In this document: positions 34,184 to 43,335 of the stretch, piece by piece
How the letters are laid out: each line of letters starts with the position of its first letter
How positions within the stretch are numbered: position 1 is the first letter of the stretch
Assembly (NCBI GenBank): GCA_029976025.1
Contig: JARKNX010000213.1
Span: forward strand, 19,517-83,516
DNA from: Aggregatilineales bacterium
GTDB taxonomy: Bacteria; Chloroflexota; Anaerolineae; Aggregatilineales; Ch27
DNA length: 64,000 bases
Direction of reading: 5' to 3'
Position numbers and translations under genes: made by a program
The notes under the pieces: generated by a model
Database searches by the model: none
Told to the model about the DNA's origin: nothing
What the model saw: the letters and a program-made list of their open reading frames with translations, nothing else

Positions 34184-37100
34184 ATGCTAGACGAGATCAA
34201 GGACCTGTATAAGTGTGGTAAGCCGAAGGAAGCCCTGGAATTACTGGATACGTATCTGAGAGATTGTGACGGAGATATTGAGGCACTCCAGTTGAAAGTC
34301 GACTGGAGTCTGGCGGAAAGGTGTAACCTGTCCGATGTGAGCGCAATACTGGCGCAACTGGAGGGGTACGCCGACCCGCAAGAGGTGAAGGCTCTGCGGG
34401 AGCGCGCGGAGAAGCTCGTATGCACTCTGCTGGAGGAGGGGCGCTCCAATATACGCTCCCGGGACTGGACGGACGCTCTGGCGGACTTCAAGTCGGCGGT
34501 GGACCTGAGCGCCGAGGACCCGGCAGTCCTCTTTTCGGCGGGTGTTGCGCTCTGTGGTCTGGCCGGGAAGAGTGATGATTACGACGAAGAGGAGGACTAT
34601 TTACCGCGCGGTTTTCCGCCCTTGCGGGTTCTTTCTTCTAACCGGCCCGCACCAACTAAAATCAGCACGGAAGGGGAGAAATACCTCTCCCGGGCCATTA
34701 AAGCTTCGCCGCCGGGTTCCAGCCTGTATCACCGCACCCTCTCCATTCTGACGGAGTACTGGCTGGATCAGAGCCGGGTACGGGAGACACTGGCGCTTCT
34801 TGAGGACCAGAGTAACCTGCCGGAGCCAGTAACGGAGCAAATTGCGCGTCGCATTGTGATGTTAGCCCTGGATCGGGTTGTGCTTCTACTGCGCGCGGAT
34901 CGCCAGGAGCTTGCCGGCCAGGTCCTGCGGAAATTAGCCGCGCAGCTGCCCGATATAGCCGCCTTGCAACTACTGAAGGCCGAATGGCTGAACAGGAATG
35001 AGACGGAGGACGGGGCGCGGCGAGCCTATCAGCGGGCAATCCGCCTGACGAAGCAGGCCCTCCCTGTGCTGGGGCTGGGAGCGGCCCGCGCTGCGTGGAC
35101 TGTGATTGAGTCTCATCCAATTGTCTGCGCTCGTTGCGGCAAACCGCTGGAGGTCGGCACGATAACCTGTGCGTACTGCGGACAGAAAGTCGATCTGTCC
35201 GATCTGCTGGTGAGCCGGTTTTCGGGCGAGCTGCCCCCGGAAGCCGTTATCGCCCACGCCGGGATAGCTGCGCTGGCTATCCGACAGGGGAAGGCCAGCG
35301 AGGCCCGGCGCCATCTGGAACTGGCGTTCGCGCTTCTGCCGGAGGAGCATGCAGCACTTCAGGTGTTGAGTGAAATGAGCAATGAACTGGCAAATCAGAC
35401 TAGCCAGTCGCAAGAAACGGCGACAGAACTGGCGCCGGCCCCCGGGCCGGGGCTTGCTCTCACTGCGGTCAACGACTGGATCGCTAATGGCCTGACATCT
35501 GTGACGTTGAATAACCTTGCCCGGACTGTCACCGACGCTCCGGGGGACTGGGCTGAGGTGCGTTTCGCGACGCGGCGGGCGCTGATCCAGAAGCTGCTGG
35601 CGGAGGGATATCTGAAACTGGCGTGCAGCCTTATGGGGGTCATCTTTGCGGATAACCCGCGGCGCAAGACGGTGCAGACTCTGAAGAATCAACTGGCAAC
35701 GGCGGTGGCGGCCAGGGTGACGGACCTGCTCGACCGGGCGCGTTCGCGGGCGGCCGAACGGCGGTGGTATGATGCGCTGGATCTGGCCGATCAGGCGGTG
35801 GAACTTGATCCACACCATGTCGAGGCGCGCCTGGCGCGGGGTGAAGCGGCGCTGGCGACAAAGCAGGCCGGGCTGGCCTTTGTCGATTATTACGCTGCCT
35901 GGAATCAATCGACATCTGGGGACGACCAGCGGCGGGCGCAGTTAGGCGTCGCCGCCGCATTCGAGCAGCGCCATGATATTGCAGAAGCCCTGGACGTGCT
36001 GGAGGACCTGGCCGGCGAAGATGTAGACCGGATTCGGACCCGTCTGCACCGGCTGCAGAGTCATGAGCCAGTCATCACGGTGGAGCAGGTATCCGGAAGC
36101 CTGATTCAGGACACCCTGATTCGGGCGGATTCAGCGCCCTGCTATCACGCCTATTTCGCGGTCGCGCTCCGCTCAATTGGGCGGCCGTGGGGCGTTGATA
36201 GCCAGGCGTGGCAGTCCAGGGTGCTGACAGCCGGCTTCGAGTTTGTACAGGTGTTGGGCGGGCTGCGCAACGCAATCGGCTCGCCCGTCGCCGCCCTCCG
36301 GCTGATCAGCCAGCCCGATCCGGCCGTCCCCGAGCGGGGGCAGCTGGTGATTGCGCTGGTGATGCGCGTATCTGCGCCTGATGCCGCTTCGGCCCGGAAT
36401 CAGGCGACCGGGCTGTGGCATACGCTGCGCAACAGCCTGCCGCTGGAGCAGGAGCATGTATTTAACTTCGTCCCGGTAGTGGATGAAGCCGAGCTGGCGC
36501 GTTTGCTGACGCCGTTCCCGGCCAGCCGGGTTGCCCAGATTGTCCGGCGCGAGGACATGATCTACGAGGCCGGGGGCAGGTATGTCGTCTACCCGTTCAC
36601 CCCGGGGACGACGGATATGCACAACGTATGCTGGGCGCTGCTGCGCCAGCCTGAGCCGGCGATGATCAGCATCCACCTGCTGCCAACGGAGCTGCTGCCC
36701 TGGGAGCGCACCGCTTTAGAAGAAGTGATGCGCGACCAGCGCGTCATGAGCATGGCCCAGACCGGCCGCGACGAGAATTACATCAGCCGCATGGACCCGG
36801 TTGCGGAGCGGTGGAACGAGGTTGGTCAGGCCGGGGCGACCTACACGAACCGGTATCTGCTGGACAGCCTCAGCCCTCAGGCTTATGTCATGCAAATCAA
36901 TGTGGCGACCAGCACCCAGACGGATGACCTCCTGCCTGAACGAGTCGCCTCGGCGCTCCTGGGGCCGGCCCGGCTTGCCAATAGCATATGGCATGGCGGG
37001 TACGAAATAATCCGGACAGTCAACGGGGGGGACCTGGAGGCGGCGCGGCGCAACCTGGAGACGCTGGATGTAGAGGCCTGGGTCTACAGCGCGGCGCCGG

Positions 37101-38530
37101 CGGGCGCGCCGCGCTTGCGCTATATGGTGAGCGAAAGCGAAGCCGCGCTCGCCTTCCGGCTGCCAATTCCGGATCGGGATGGCGTGCCGGGGCTGCCGCT
37201 GGTCGAAGCGCGACCGGTAGCTCCGCCGCCGGGGATGCCGCAGCGCGGCTCCATGCTTGGCCGGAGTGTGGCCCGCGTCAACGGGCTGCCAGTGCCGGTT
37301 ATTCAGCGGATCGACGATCGCCGTCGCCACACGTATGTGGTGGGCAAGACCGGTACGGGCAAGACCACGCTGCTCAAGAATCTGATCCTGCAGGATATCG
37401 AGGCCGGGCACGGGGTCGCCGTCATCGATCCGCACGGCGACCTGATCGAGGATATCCTGTTGCGGGTGCCGCCCTATCGTGTGCAGGACGTGATCCTGTT
37501 CGATCCATCCGATGAAGAGCGGCCGATTGGCCTGAATATGCTCCAGGCCCGCTCCGAGCCGGAGCGGCAGCGCATCATCAACGAATTCCTGGGGCTTCTG
37601 ATACGCATGTTCGACCCGCAGCAGTCGGGCATAGTTGGGCCGCGCTTCCAGCATAATGTGCGGAACGCTATGCTAACCGCGATGTCCATACCGGGCAGCA
37701 CCCTGATTGAGGTGGTGCGTATCCTGACCAGTTCGGAGTATACGCGCAGCGTGCTGCCGTATGTGACCGATCCGATTGTGCAGAGCTACTGGCGGGATCA
37801 GATCGCCCACACTTCAGACTTCCATAAGAGCGAAATCCTGGATTATGTTGTCAGCAAATTCAGCCCATTCGTGGGCGACAGCCGGGTGCGCAATATCATC
37901 GGCCAGCACGAGACGACGGTGGACTTCCGCCAGGTGATGGATCGCCAGCAGATTTTGCTGGTTAACCTGTCCAAAGGCAAGATTGGCCCGGAGAGCGCCC
38001 TGTTCCTCGGCCAGCTCATGGTCCAGAGTCTGCTGGTGACAGCGCTGAGCCGCTCGGATGCGCCCCTCGATCGGCGCCCGGATTTCTTCCTGTACGTGGA
38101 TGAGTTCCAGAATTTCGCCACGGACCTTTTCGGGGTCATGCTCAGCGAAGGTCGCAAATACGGGATTGCGATCATCATGGCGAACCAGTACCTGACCCAG
38201 TTGGATCATTCCATTCGGGAGGCGGTGTTCGGGAACGTCGGGACGCTGGTGAGCTTCCGGCTGGGGGTACAGGATGCTGTAGCTTTGACGCCGGAGATGT
38301 ACCCCGTTTTCAGCGGGGATGATCTGGTGAATCTGCCTAAGTTCACGGCGTGCATCAAGCTGCTGCTGGATGGCACAGCCGCGCGGCCGTTCACAATGGA
38401 GACGTATCCGGACACGCGCCGGCCCGATCCGAATCGGGCAGCTGTGGTACGCGAGCACTCCCGCCAGACCTACGGGCGGGATGCGGCTGCCATCTCGAAG
38501 GAGATCATGGGCCGCTACCTGAACAGGTAA
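34184..38530 (+). CDS. Giant TPR / zinc-ribbon / VirD4-HerA-type ATPase
   Basis: 1448 residues. The N-terminal third is helical with TPR-like repeats (for example 8-40, 85-120, 255-295). A four-Cys zinc ribbon follows: CARC (315-318) and CAYC (329-332). More TPR-like helices run to about 640. A central alpha/beta region (about 650-1030) leads to a motor domain. Walker A is GKTGTGKTT (1054-1062); DPHGDLIEDIL and the Walker B FFLYVDEFQNF (Asp1306, Glu1307) follow, with a TraG/TraD-like DEF-Q-F pattern. These motors pump DNA or protein through membranes or along DNA. No relaxase, pilus or nuclease gene is near and no membrane helices are evident, so a conjugation role is unsupported. It stands alone between its own promoter (33757) and a terminator-like hairpin (38554). 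Confidence 0.85.
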   Translation: MLDEIKDLYKCGKPKEALELLDTYLRDCDGDIEALQLKVDWSLAERCNLSDVSAILAQLEGYADPQEVKALRERAEKLVCTLLEEGRSNIRSRDWTDALADFKSAVDLSAEDPAVLFSAGVALCGLAGKSDDYDEEEDYLPRGFPPLRVLSSNRPAPTKISTEGEKYLSRAIKASPPGSSLYHRTLSILTEYWLDQSRVRETLALLEDQSNLPEPVTEQIARRIVMLALDRVVLLLRADRQELAGQVLRKLAAQLPDIAALQLLKAEWLNRNETEDGARRAYQRAIRLTKQALPVLGLGAARAAWTVIESHPIVCARCGKPLEVGTITCAYCGQKVDLSDLLVSRFSGELPPEAVIAHAGIAALAIRQGKASEARRHLELAFALLPEEHAALQVLSEMSNELANQTSQSQETATELAPAPGPGLALTAVNDWIANGLTSVTLNNLARTVTDAPGDWAEVRFATRRALIQKLLAEGYLKLACSLMGVIFADNPRRKTVQTLKNQLATAVAARVTDLLDRARSRAAERRWYDALDLADQAVELDPHHVEARLARGEAALATKQAGLAFVDYYAAWNQSTSGDDQRRAQLGVAAAFEQRHDIAEALDVLEDLAGEDVDRIRTRLHRLQSHEPVITVEQVSGSLIQDTLIRADSAPCYHAYFAVALRSIGRPWGVDSQAWQSRVLTAGFEFVQVLGGLRNAIGSPVAALRLISQPDPAVPERGQLVIALVMRVSAPDAASARNQATGLWHTLRNSLPLEQEHVFNFVPVVDEAELARLLTPFPASRVAQIVRREDMIYEAGGRYVVYPFTPGTTDMHNVCWALLRQPEPAMISIHLLPTELLPWERTALEEVMRDQRVMSMAQTGRDENYISRMDPVAERWNEVGQAGATYTNRYLLDSLSPQAYVMQINVATSTQTDDLLPERVASALLGPARLANSIWHGGYEIIRTVNGGDLEAARRNLETLDVEAWVYSAAPAGAPRLRYMVSESEAALAFRLPIPDRDGVPGLPLVEARPVAPPPGMPQRGSMLGRSVARVNGLPVPVIQRIDDRRRHTYVVGKTGTGKTTLLKNLILQDIEAGHGVAVIDPHGDLIEDILLRVPPYRVQDVILFDPSDEERPIGLNMLQARSEPERQRIINEFLGLLIRMFDPQQSGIVGPRFQHNVRNAMLTAMSIPGSTLIEVVRILTSSEYTRSVLPYVTDPIVQSYWRDQIAHTSDFHKSEILDYVVSKFSPFVGDSRVRNIIGQHETTVDFRQVMDRQQILLVNLSKGKIGPESALFLGQLMVQSLLVTALSRSDAPLDRRPDFFLYVDEFQNFATDLFGVMLSEGRKYGIAIIMANQYLTQLDHSIREAVFGNVGTLVSFRLGVQDAVALTPEMYPVFSGDDLVNLPKFTACIKLLLDGTAARPFTMETYPDTRRPDPNRAAVVREHSRQTYGRDAAAISKEIMGRYLNR

Positions 38531-38936
38531 AATATCCGGAGCGGCCAAGGTCGGAGCCGGGGCAGATCTGCCCCGGCTCTGTCGTTATTCGTGGATTCAG
38601 CATTGACACATCCGGCCGCGTCCGTTGTGCCCGGCGGCGGAGCGTTGCTGCGCCCTGTTGCTGCGATTGGGCGGTAACCGGTATGCTGTCAGGCCGAATA
38701 TTGCGGTTCAGCCTGTTTCATCCCTAGTCGCTCGCGTAAGATGGCGGCTTTCCCCGTATAAGCGGATAAGCTCTCTCGGGGTTACGCACAGCCCAGCAGT
38801 TCTCATTAATATCTGAAAGCCCGAAAATAAGTATTTCGGATGTAGAATGGGAAGCAGGTCAATGAGGGGGTGACCCGCGTCAACGCCTTATCTGGCCGAT
38901 CCGGCGCCGCCCCTTCCAGTAAGGAGCGATGGCGGC
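38531..38936. other. 406-bp intergenic region, no gene
   Basis: It contains the hairpin at 38554-38579 and, nearer the right end, a -10-like TAGAAT (38843-38848) without a good -35. The right-hand gene has a ribosome binding site AAGGAG about 10 bp before its ATG. Nothing else was recognised. Confidence 0.4.
38554..38579 (+). terminator. Perfect 26-bp palindrome after the TPR-ATPase gene
   Basis: GAGCCGGGGCAGA and its exact complement, 24 bp after the stop codon. The sequence after it (TGTCGTTATT) has few Ts, so it is a moderate intrinsic terminator or a Rho-assisted one. Confidence 0.6.
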
Positions 38937-40625
38937 ATGAGACTCCCCCTTCTGATTGTCTCCGCTGTTGTTGTGGTGCTCGCGCTGGCCGGGTCGGGAC
39001 ATGTTGCGAATGCCCCCCTCTTGCCCCTCGAAAACAGACCCCAGTTAGCCGAATCCGCCGTTTACTACATCCGTCCGGACGGCGGCAGCGCCGAGCAGTG
39101 CACCGGCCTCGTTGATGCCCCGTACCCGGGGAGCGGCGCCGGGCAGCCGTGCGCCTGGAATCATCCCTTTCAGGCTTTGCCCCCCGGCAGCCCGCCACGG
39201 ATAAGCGGCGGCGATACTCTGTTGATCTCTGCCGGGGAATATGCGATGGGCTATGGAGCGCCGGGTTCGGAGTGGTGCAAGGAGGACGGCTCGTACGATT
39301 GCCTCATGTCTCCCATTCCCGGCGGACTGTCGCCGGAGCGCCCGACCCGGATTCTGGGAGCGGGGTGGGATGCGGGCTGCCCGGCGCCGCCCCAGTTATG
39401 GGGGACCGGCCGCCCGTGGTTTGTGCTGAACCTGACCGACAGCAGCAATGTCGAGCTGGCCTGTCTGGAGGTCACGGACCATTCCAGTTGCGTGGAGGAT
39501 CACACTGGCGATCTGAAATGCGAGCGCGATACGCCGCCCTATGGCGAGTGGGCTTCGTATGGCCTCTATGCCGAAGATTCGGCCAATGTGCATCTGCGGA
39601 ATCTCAACATCCATGGCCTGGCTGCGGGCGGCGTCCATGCCGGACGATTGACCGACTGGACAGTGGAGGATGTCCGTATCGCGGGGAACGGCTCCGTCGG
39701 CTGGGACGGCGATCTGTGGGATGAGGACGGCGACGCGAACACCGGAGCCCTGCTCTTCCGACGCTGGGTGGTCGAGTGGAACGGATGCGGCGAGACGTAC
39801 CCGGAGGGTGAGCCGATCGGGTGCTGGGGGCAGGAAGCGGGCGGTTATGGCGACGGCGTGGGGACCGGCGAGACGGGGGGCGACTGGATCATTGAGGATT
39901 CGGCGTTCCTGCACAACACCTCCGACGGCCTCGATCTGCTCTACCATACGCTGGGCGGCAGTATCACCCTCAATCGGGTGCATGCCGAGGGCAACGCAGG
40001 CAACCAGATCAAGGTGGCCGGCCAGGCTGCCGTCGTCAACAGCCTTCTGGTCGGCAACTGCGCCTTCTTTGAGGGCCAGCCGTTCACCTACTGGGTCGAT
40101 CACTGCCGGGCGTTGGGGAGCGCGCTGCTGGTCGCCCTGACCGGAGGGGAGCAGATCGCCATCGTCAACTCCACCCTCTATGGGCAGGGCGACGGCCTGG
40201 TCGGGGCGGGGCCGCGCGAGGGGTTTGCGCGTAATGGCTCCGAGGGCGTCAGCGCCCGGAACAGCATCTTCCTGGGCGACACCGATTATTTCGACCCCTC
40301 TGATATCACGTTTCTATTCTACCAGGAGGATTGCGGCAACCTGGCGCTCGATTCCGATTACAACATTATCTACAACGCCAAGAACGTCGTGTGCGGCCAG
40401 GCTGGCGACTACGTCCGGTCTGGCGGCCACGATCTTTGCCAGGACCCGCAGCTCGTCGGGCCGCTCACCGGCCTCAGCTATGGCATGATCCTCACTCCGG
40501 GCAGCCCGGCCATTGACACCGGCGATGATTCGGTATGTCCGCCGGATGATCTGTCCGGGAACCCCCGCCCGGCGGATAATGACGGAGATGGCCGGGCGGT
40601 GTGCAACCGGGGGGCGTACGAATAG
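38937..40625 (+). CDS. Secreted right-handed beta-helix protein
   Basis: 562 residues. Signal peptide: LPLLIVSAVVVVLALAGSG core with cleavage near VANA. The body has parallel beta-helix character (alternating short hydrophobic strands such as VHLRNLNIHGLAAGGVHAGR, WIIEDSAFLHNTSDGLDLL, SITLNRVHAEGNAGNQIKV) and many Cys. The C-terminus matches the choice-of-anchor Q type pattern: PAIDTGDDSVCPPDDLSGNPRP followed by DNDGDGRAVCNRGAYE. Such proteins bind or cleave polysaccharides, or are surface-exposed; no catalytic residues can be assigned. Two acidic Asp-rich runs (DLWDEDGDANTG) may bind calcium. It is convergent with the GH43 gene at 40677, another extracellular carbohydrate protein. Confidence 0.85.
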   Translation: MRLPLLIVSAVVVVLALAGSGHVANAPLLPLENRPQLAESAVYYIRPDGGSAEQCTGLVDAPYPGSGAGQPCAWNHPFQALPPGSPPRISGGDTLLISAGEYAMGYGAPGSEWCKEDGSYDCLMSPIPGGLSPERPTRILGAGWDAGCPAPPQLWGTGRPWFVLNLTDSSNVELACLEVTDHSSCVEDHTGDLKCERDTPPYGEWASYGLYAEDSANVHLRNLNIHGLAAGGVHAGRLTDWTVEDVRIAGNGSVGWDGDLWDEDGDANTGALLFRRWVVEWNGCGETYPEGEPIGCWGQEAGGYGDGVGTGETGGDWIIEDSAFLHNTSDGLDLLYHTLGGSITLNRVHAEGNAGNQIKVAGQAAVVNSLLVGNCAFFEGQPFTYWVDHCRALGSALLVALTGGEQIAIVNSTLYGQGDGLVGAGPREGFARNGSEGVSARNSIFLGDTDYFDPSDITFLFYQEDCGNLALDSDYNIIYNAKNVVCGQAGDYVRSGGHDLCQDPQLVGPLTGLSYGMILTPGSPAIDTGDDSVCPPDDLSGNPRPADNDGDGRAVCNRGAYE

Positions 40626-40676
40626 ACGTCCCGCGATGCGCGTCAGCATGGCGTTCACGGGGCGTTGAGCGAGCTT

Positions 40677-42275
40677 CTACCGCGCGCTGCCTGCCTCAAA
40701 CAGCCGGGCGACTTCTATTTCGGTCAGCGCGCCGTTGAAGAGCTGGATATTTCTGACCATGCCGGAGAGCGGATTGACCCGCCGCGATCCGGCGCGTTCT
40801 GCGCCGATGATCGTGTGTCCCGCTGCGTTCCAGTATTCATCAAACGCGGCCCCGGCCTGTAGCTGGCCGTCCACATACAGCGCGAACGCGCCCGTGCTGG
40901 CGTCGCGCACGCCGGCCAGGTGATACCACCGCCCGACTTCTGGCCTGAATGCCGCCACCGCGCGCACCGGCGCCCGGCCGAAAGCATCAAACAGGGTGAA
41001 GGCGAACGCCTCGCCAGTGTATTCGAGGGCGAAGTTGCTGGAGATACCGCCGTCCTGGCTGAGAATCCCGGCAGGGGCGCTGAGGCTGTCCAGGCTCACT
41101 TCGGCGGCGACGGTATAGCTGCCCAGAGTGTTGACCCAGGACGCGCCGGTGTCCACAAAGGCGCTGTCCAGTTGGATTGTGCCCTGAACAGGGGAGGCGG
41201 AGTCGGCGATCAGGAGGTTGTCCATCGCAGCTACAAGGCCGCACGCTTCGCCCGCCGGGAGGGCCTGAGGTGTGGAAAGCGGGAGCGGCTGCCCGAAGTC
41301 AGGCGTGCCGTCGGGGTTCCAGATGAACCGCTGCATCGCGATGGCCCGGTCCCCCCAGCCGTCGCTGGCGATCGTCTTGGTGTGGTAGATCAGCCAGCTT
41401 TCGCTGCCATCGGGCGAAGGCACAGGCGTCGAATTGTGGCCCACGCCGTACACGCTGCCGCCTTCGCCGGTGTAGCCGCTGAACACCGGGCCGATCTTCT
41501 CCCATGAACCGGGATCCAGCGGGTCGTCGCCCACCAGCCTCAGCAGCCCGAGCTTGTAAGCCGTCGTCCAGCTTGCGTCTGCGGAGTAGACGATCGAAAG
41601 CTGGCCGTCATGGATGAAGGCTTCCGGCCCTTCCTGAATCGCGGCTACGGATCGTTCCCAGCTTTCGGTCGGCTCAGAGAGTAACACCCGTTTGCTGCTG
41701 AGGGTGAGCGGATCGCTCATGGCGGCGATATACAGATTCTGGGGGAAGTCGCCCCGTTCGCCTGGCCAGCCGGACCACACCATATAAAGCTGATCGTTGT
41801 ACTCAAATACGGCTCCATCAATCGCCCATCTGTCATCACTGGGGTCGTAGACTTTGCCTCTCATCGTCCATGTCCCCTGAGGATCGGCGGTATCGGCCTG
41901 CAAGACGAACATGCGGTGCGTTGCGTTGGCGCCCGGCGCGCTGGTCGCGGCGACGTAGATGTACCACTCGCCATCGTGGTAGAACAATTCCGGCGCCCAC
42001 ATGTCGTAACTGTACGGCTGGCCAGCTGGCGGGGTGAAGACCGGCACAGGCCCGGCATCCCGCAGCCCGGTGAGCGTCTCCGACCGGGCAATGGTCAGCC
42101 TGCCAGCATTGGATTGGACCAGGTAGTAAAAGCCATCCTGGAAAACGACCGACGGGTCCTGCCCCTGGGCGATCAGGGGATTTCTGAAGACGCAGTCAAT
42201 CCCATGGATTGGCGACGAAGGCAGCAGCATGATCAATACTCCCAGCAGCAGGAGCAATACGCGATAACTTTTCAT
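40677..42275 (-). CDS. Secreted GH43-family glycosidase with LamG-like C-terminal domain
   Basis: 532 residues. A signal peptide (residues 1-24) precedes a five-bladed propeller of GH43 type. The three catalytic positions are visible: Asp40 (QGQDPSVVF, base), Asp153 (WAIDGAVF, pKa tuner) and Glu215 (AAIQEGPEAF, acid). Residues about 350-532 look like a concanavalin/LamG domain (SYTVAAEVSLDS, then WYHLAGVRDASTGAFALYVDG and HTIIGAERAG), probably for carbohydrate binding. GH43 enzymes mainly cut arabinan or xylan side chains. Ribosome binding site GGAGGAGCCTCC. The TIM-barrel isomerase gene at 42379 lies 103 bp upstream and may belong to the same transcript. Confidence 0.9.
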   Translation of the reverse strand: MKSYRVLLLLLGVLIMLLPSSPIHGIDCVFRNPLIAQGQDPSVVFQDGFYYLVQSNAGRLTIARSETLTGLRDAGPVPVFTPPAGQPYSYDMWAPELFYHDGEWYIYVAATSAPGANATHRMFVLQADTADPQGTWTMRGKVYDPSDDRWAIDGAVFEYNDQLYMVWSGWPGERGDFPQNLYIAAMSDPLTLSSKRVLLSEPTESWERSVAAIQEGPEAFIHDGQLSIVYSADASWTTAYKLGLLRLVGDDPLDPGSWEKIGPVFSGYTGEGGSVYGVGHNSTPVPSPDGSESWLIYHTKTIASDGWGDRAIAMQRFIWNPDGTPDFGQPLPLSTPQALPAGEACGLVAAMDNLLIADSASPVQGTIQLDSAFVDTGASWVNTLGSYTVAAEVSLDSLSAPAGILSQDGGISSNFALEYTGEAFAFTLFDAFGRAPVRAVAAFRPEVGRWYHLAGVRDASTGAFALYVDGQLQAGAAFDEYWNAAGHTIIGAERAGSRRVNPLSGMVRNIQLFNGALTEIEVARLFEAGSAR

Positions 42276-42378
42276 GGAGGCTCCTCCCCGGTCAGTTAGA
42301 GTTTTTCAGTCGTCCGGCGGCATGCAGCATATTCCGGCTCAGATCAGGCTTAATCCGGGCGGACCTGCCGGCGGCGCG

Positions 42379-43137
42379 TCAGACGTTACAAAGCCGGTAC
42401 GCTTCCCGCAGCGCCGCGATGGGGTCCCCCCGGGGCACAAATTCCTGCCCGATATAGCCGGTGTAGCCAGTCGCCTTGATCGCCTGCATAATCGGGGTGT
42501 ACTGAAGCTCCTGCGTGGCATCGATCTCGTTGCGACCCGGGACGCCGGCTGTGTGGTAGTGGCCGATATAAGCGGAGCTGGCGCGGATGGTGCTGATGAT
42601 ATCCCCTTCCATAATCTGCATGTGGTAGATATCGTACAGCAGCCTGACTCTGGGGGAGTTCACCTGCCTGATCACTTCAACTCCCCACGGCGACCGATCG
42701 CACATATAGTCGGGATGATCGACCTTGCTGTTGAGGAGCTCCAGCAGCAGGGTGATCCCCGCACTTTCGGCCAGCGGCGCGATCTGGCGCAGATTTTCTA
42801 TTGTGATAGCCTGCCCTTCTGCGTCACTTTGCCCGTCGCGATTGCCGCTGAACACGATCAGGTTGGGGATATTCCACTTCTGGGCCAGCGCCAGTTGTTC
42901 GCCAAGCTGCGCCTCGATTGCTGCCAGATTCTCCCGCCTGTTCAGGCCGACGGTCAGCGGGCCGTGGCCGCCCACCGTCACGATGCGCAGGCCGTGGTCC
43001 GCCGCCATTGGGAAGAATTCCGGCGGCAGCAGTTCCAGGCCGGCATACCCGATTTCCCTGATAACGCGCATCAGCTCAGCGGGCGGGATGCCGCTGTTTT
43101 CGAAACACCACCATGATACAGCCTGTTGGAATGCCAT
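42379..43137 (-). CDS. TIM-barrel sugar isomerase/hydroxypyruvate isomerase-like protein
   Basis: 252 residues from ATG 43137 (GGAGGGCAGAGT ahead); an upstream frame of 23 residues is rejected. Xylose-isomerase-like barrel: YAGLELLPPEFFP, then NLIVFSGNRDGQS, GITLLLELLNSKVDHPDYM with the metal Glu, LLYDIYHMQIMEGD with the metal Asp and His, IGHYHTAGVPGRNEID and YIGQEFVPRGD with the final metal Glu. The overall pattern is the Hyi (hydroxypyruvate isomerase) branch, but specificity within this family varies widely. It may convert a sugar released by the neighbouring GH43 enzyme. Confidence 0.85.
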   Translation of the reverse strand: MAFQQAVSWWCFENSGIPPAELMRVIREIGYAGLELLPPEFFPMAADHGLRIVTVGGHGPLTVGLNRRENLAAIEAQLGEQLALAQKWNIPNLIVFSGNRDGQSDAEGQAITIENLRQIAPLAESAGITLLLELLNSKVDHPDYMCDRSPWGVEVIRQVNSPRVRLLYDIYHMQIMEGDIISTIRASSAYIGHYHTAGVPGRNEIDATQELQYTPIMQAIKATGYTGYIGQEFVPRGDPIAALREAYRLCNV

Positions 43138-43335
43138 ACTCTGCCCTCCATGATTGTCGCCGGCCGCGCCATGCCCGGGCCGGGATTCCAACTTCGTCCT
43201 AAGCATAGCAGCAATTCGGGAATTCGGGCGCGCTGACCCGGCCAGCCTCCCCCGCGATATTTGAAGAACGCGGCGGGGGCAGTATCATTGGTGAACTGAT
43301 CCGGGGCGCTGTACGCCACATGAAAAGGGAGAGCT

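Noticed and set aside
34184..38530. Interpretation of the VirD4-like motor as part of a conjugative element
   Set aside because: No relaxase, pilus, integrase, origin-of-transfer or flanking repeats were found, and the protein lacks evident membrane helices.
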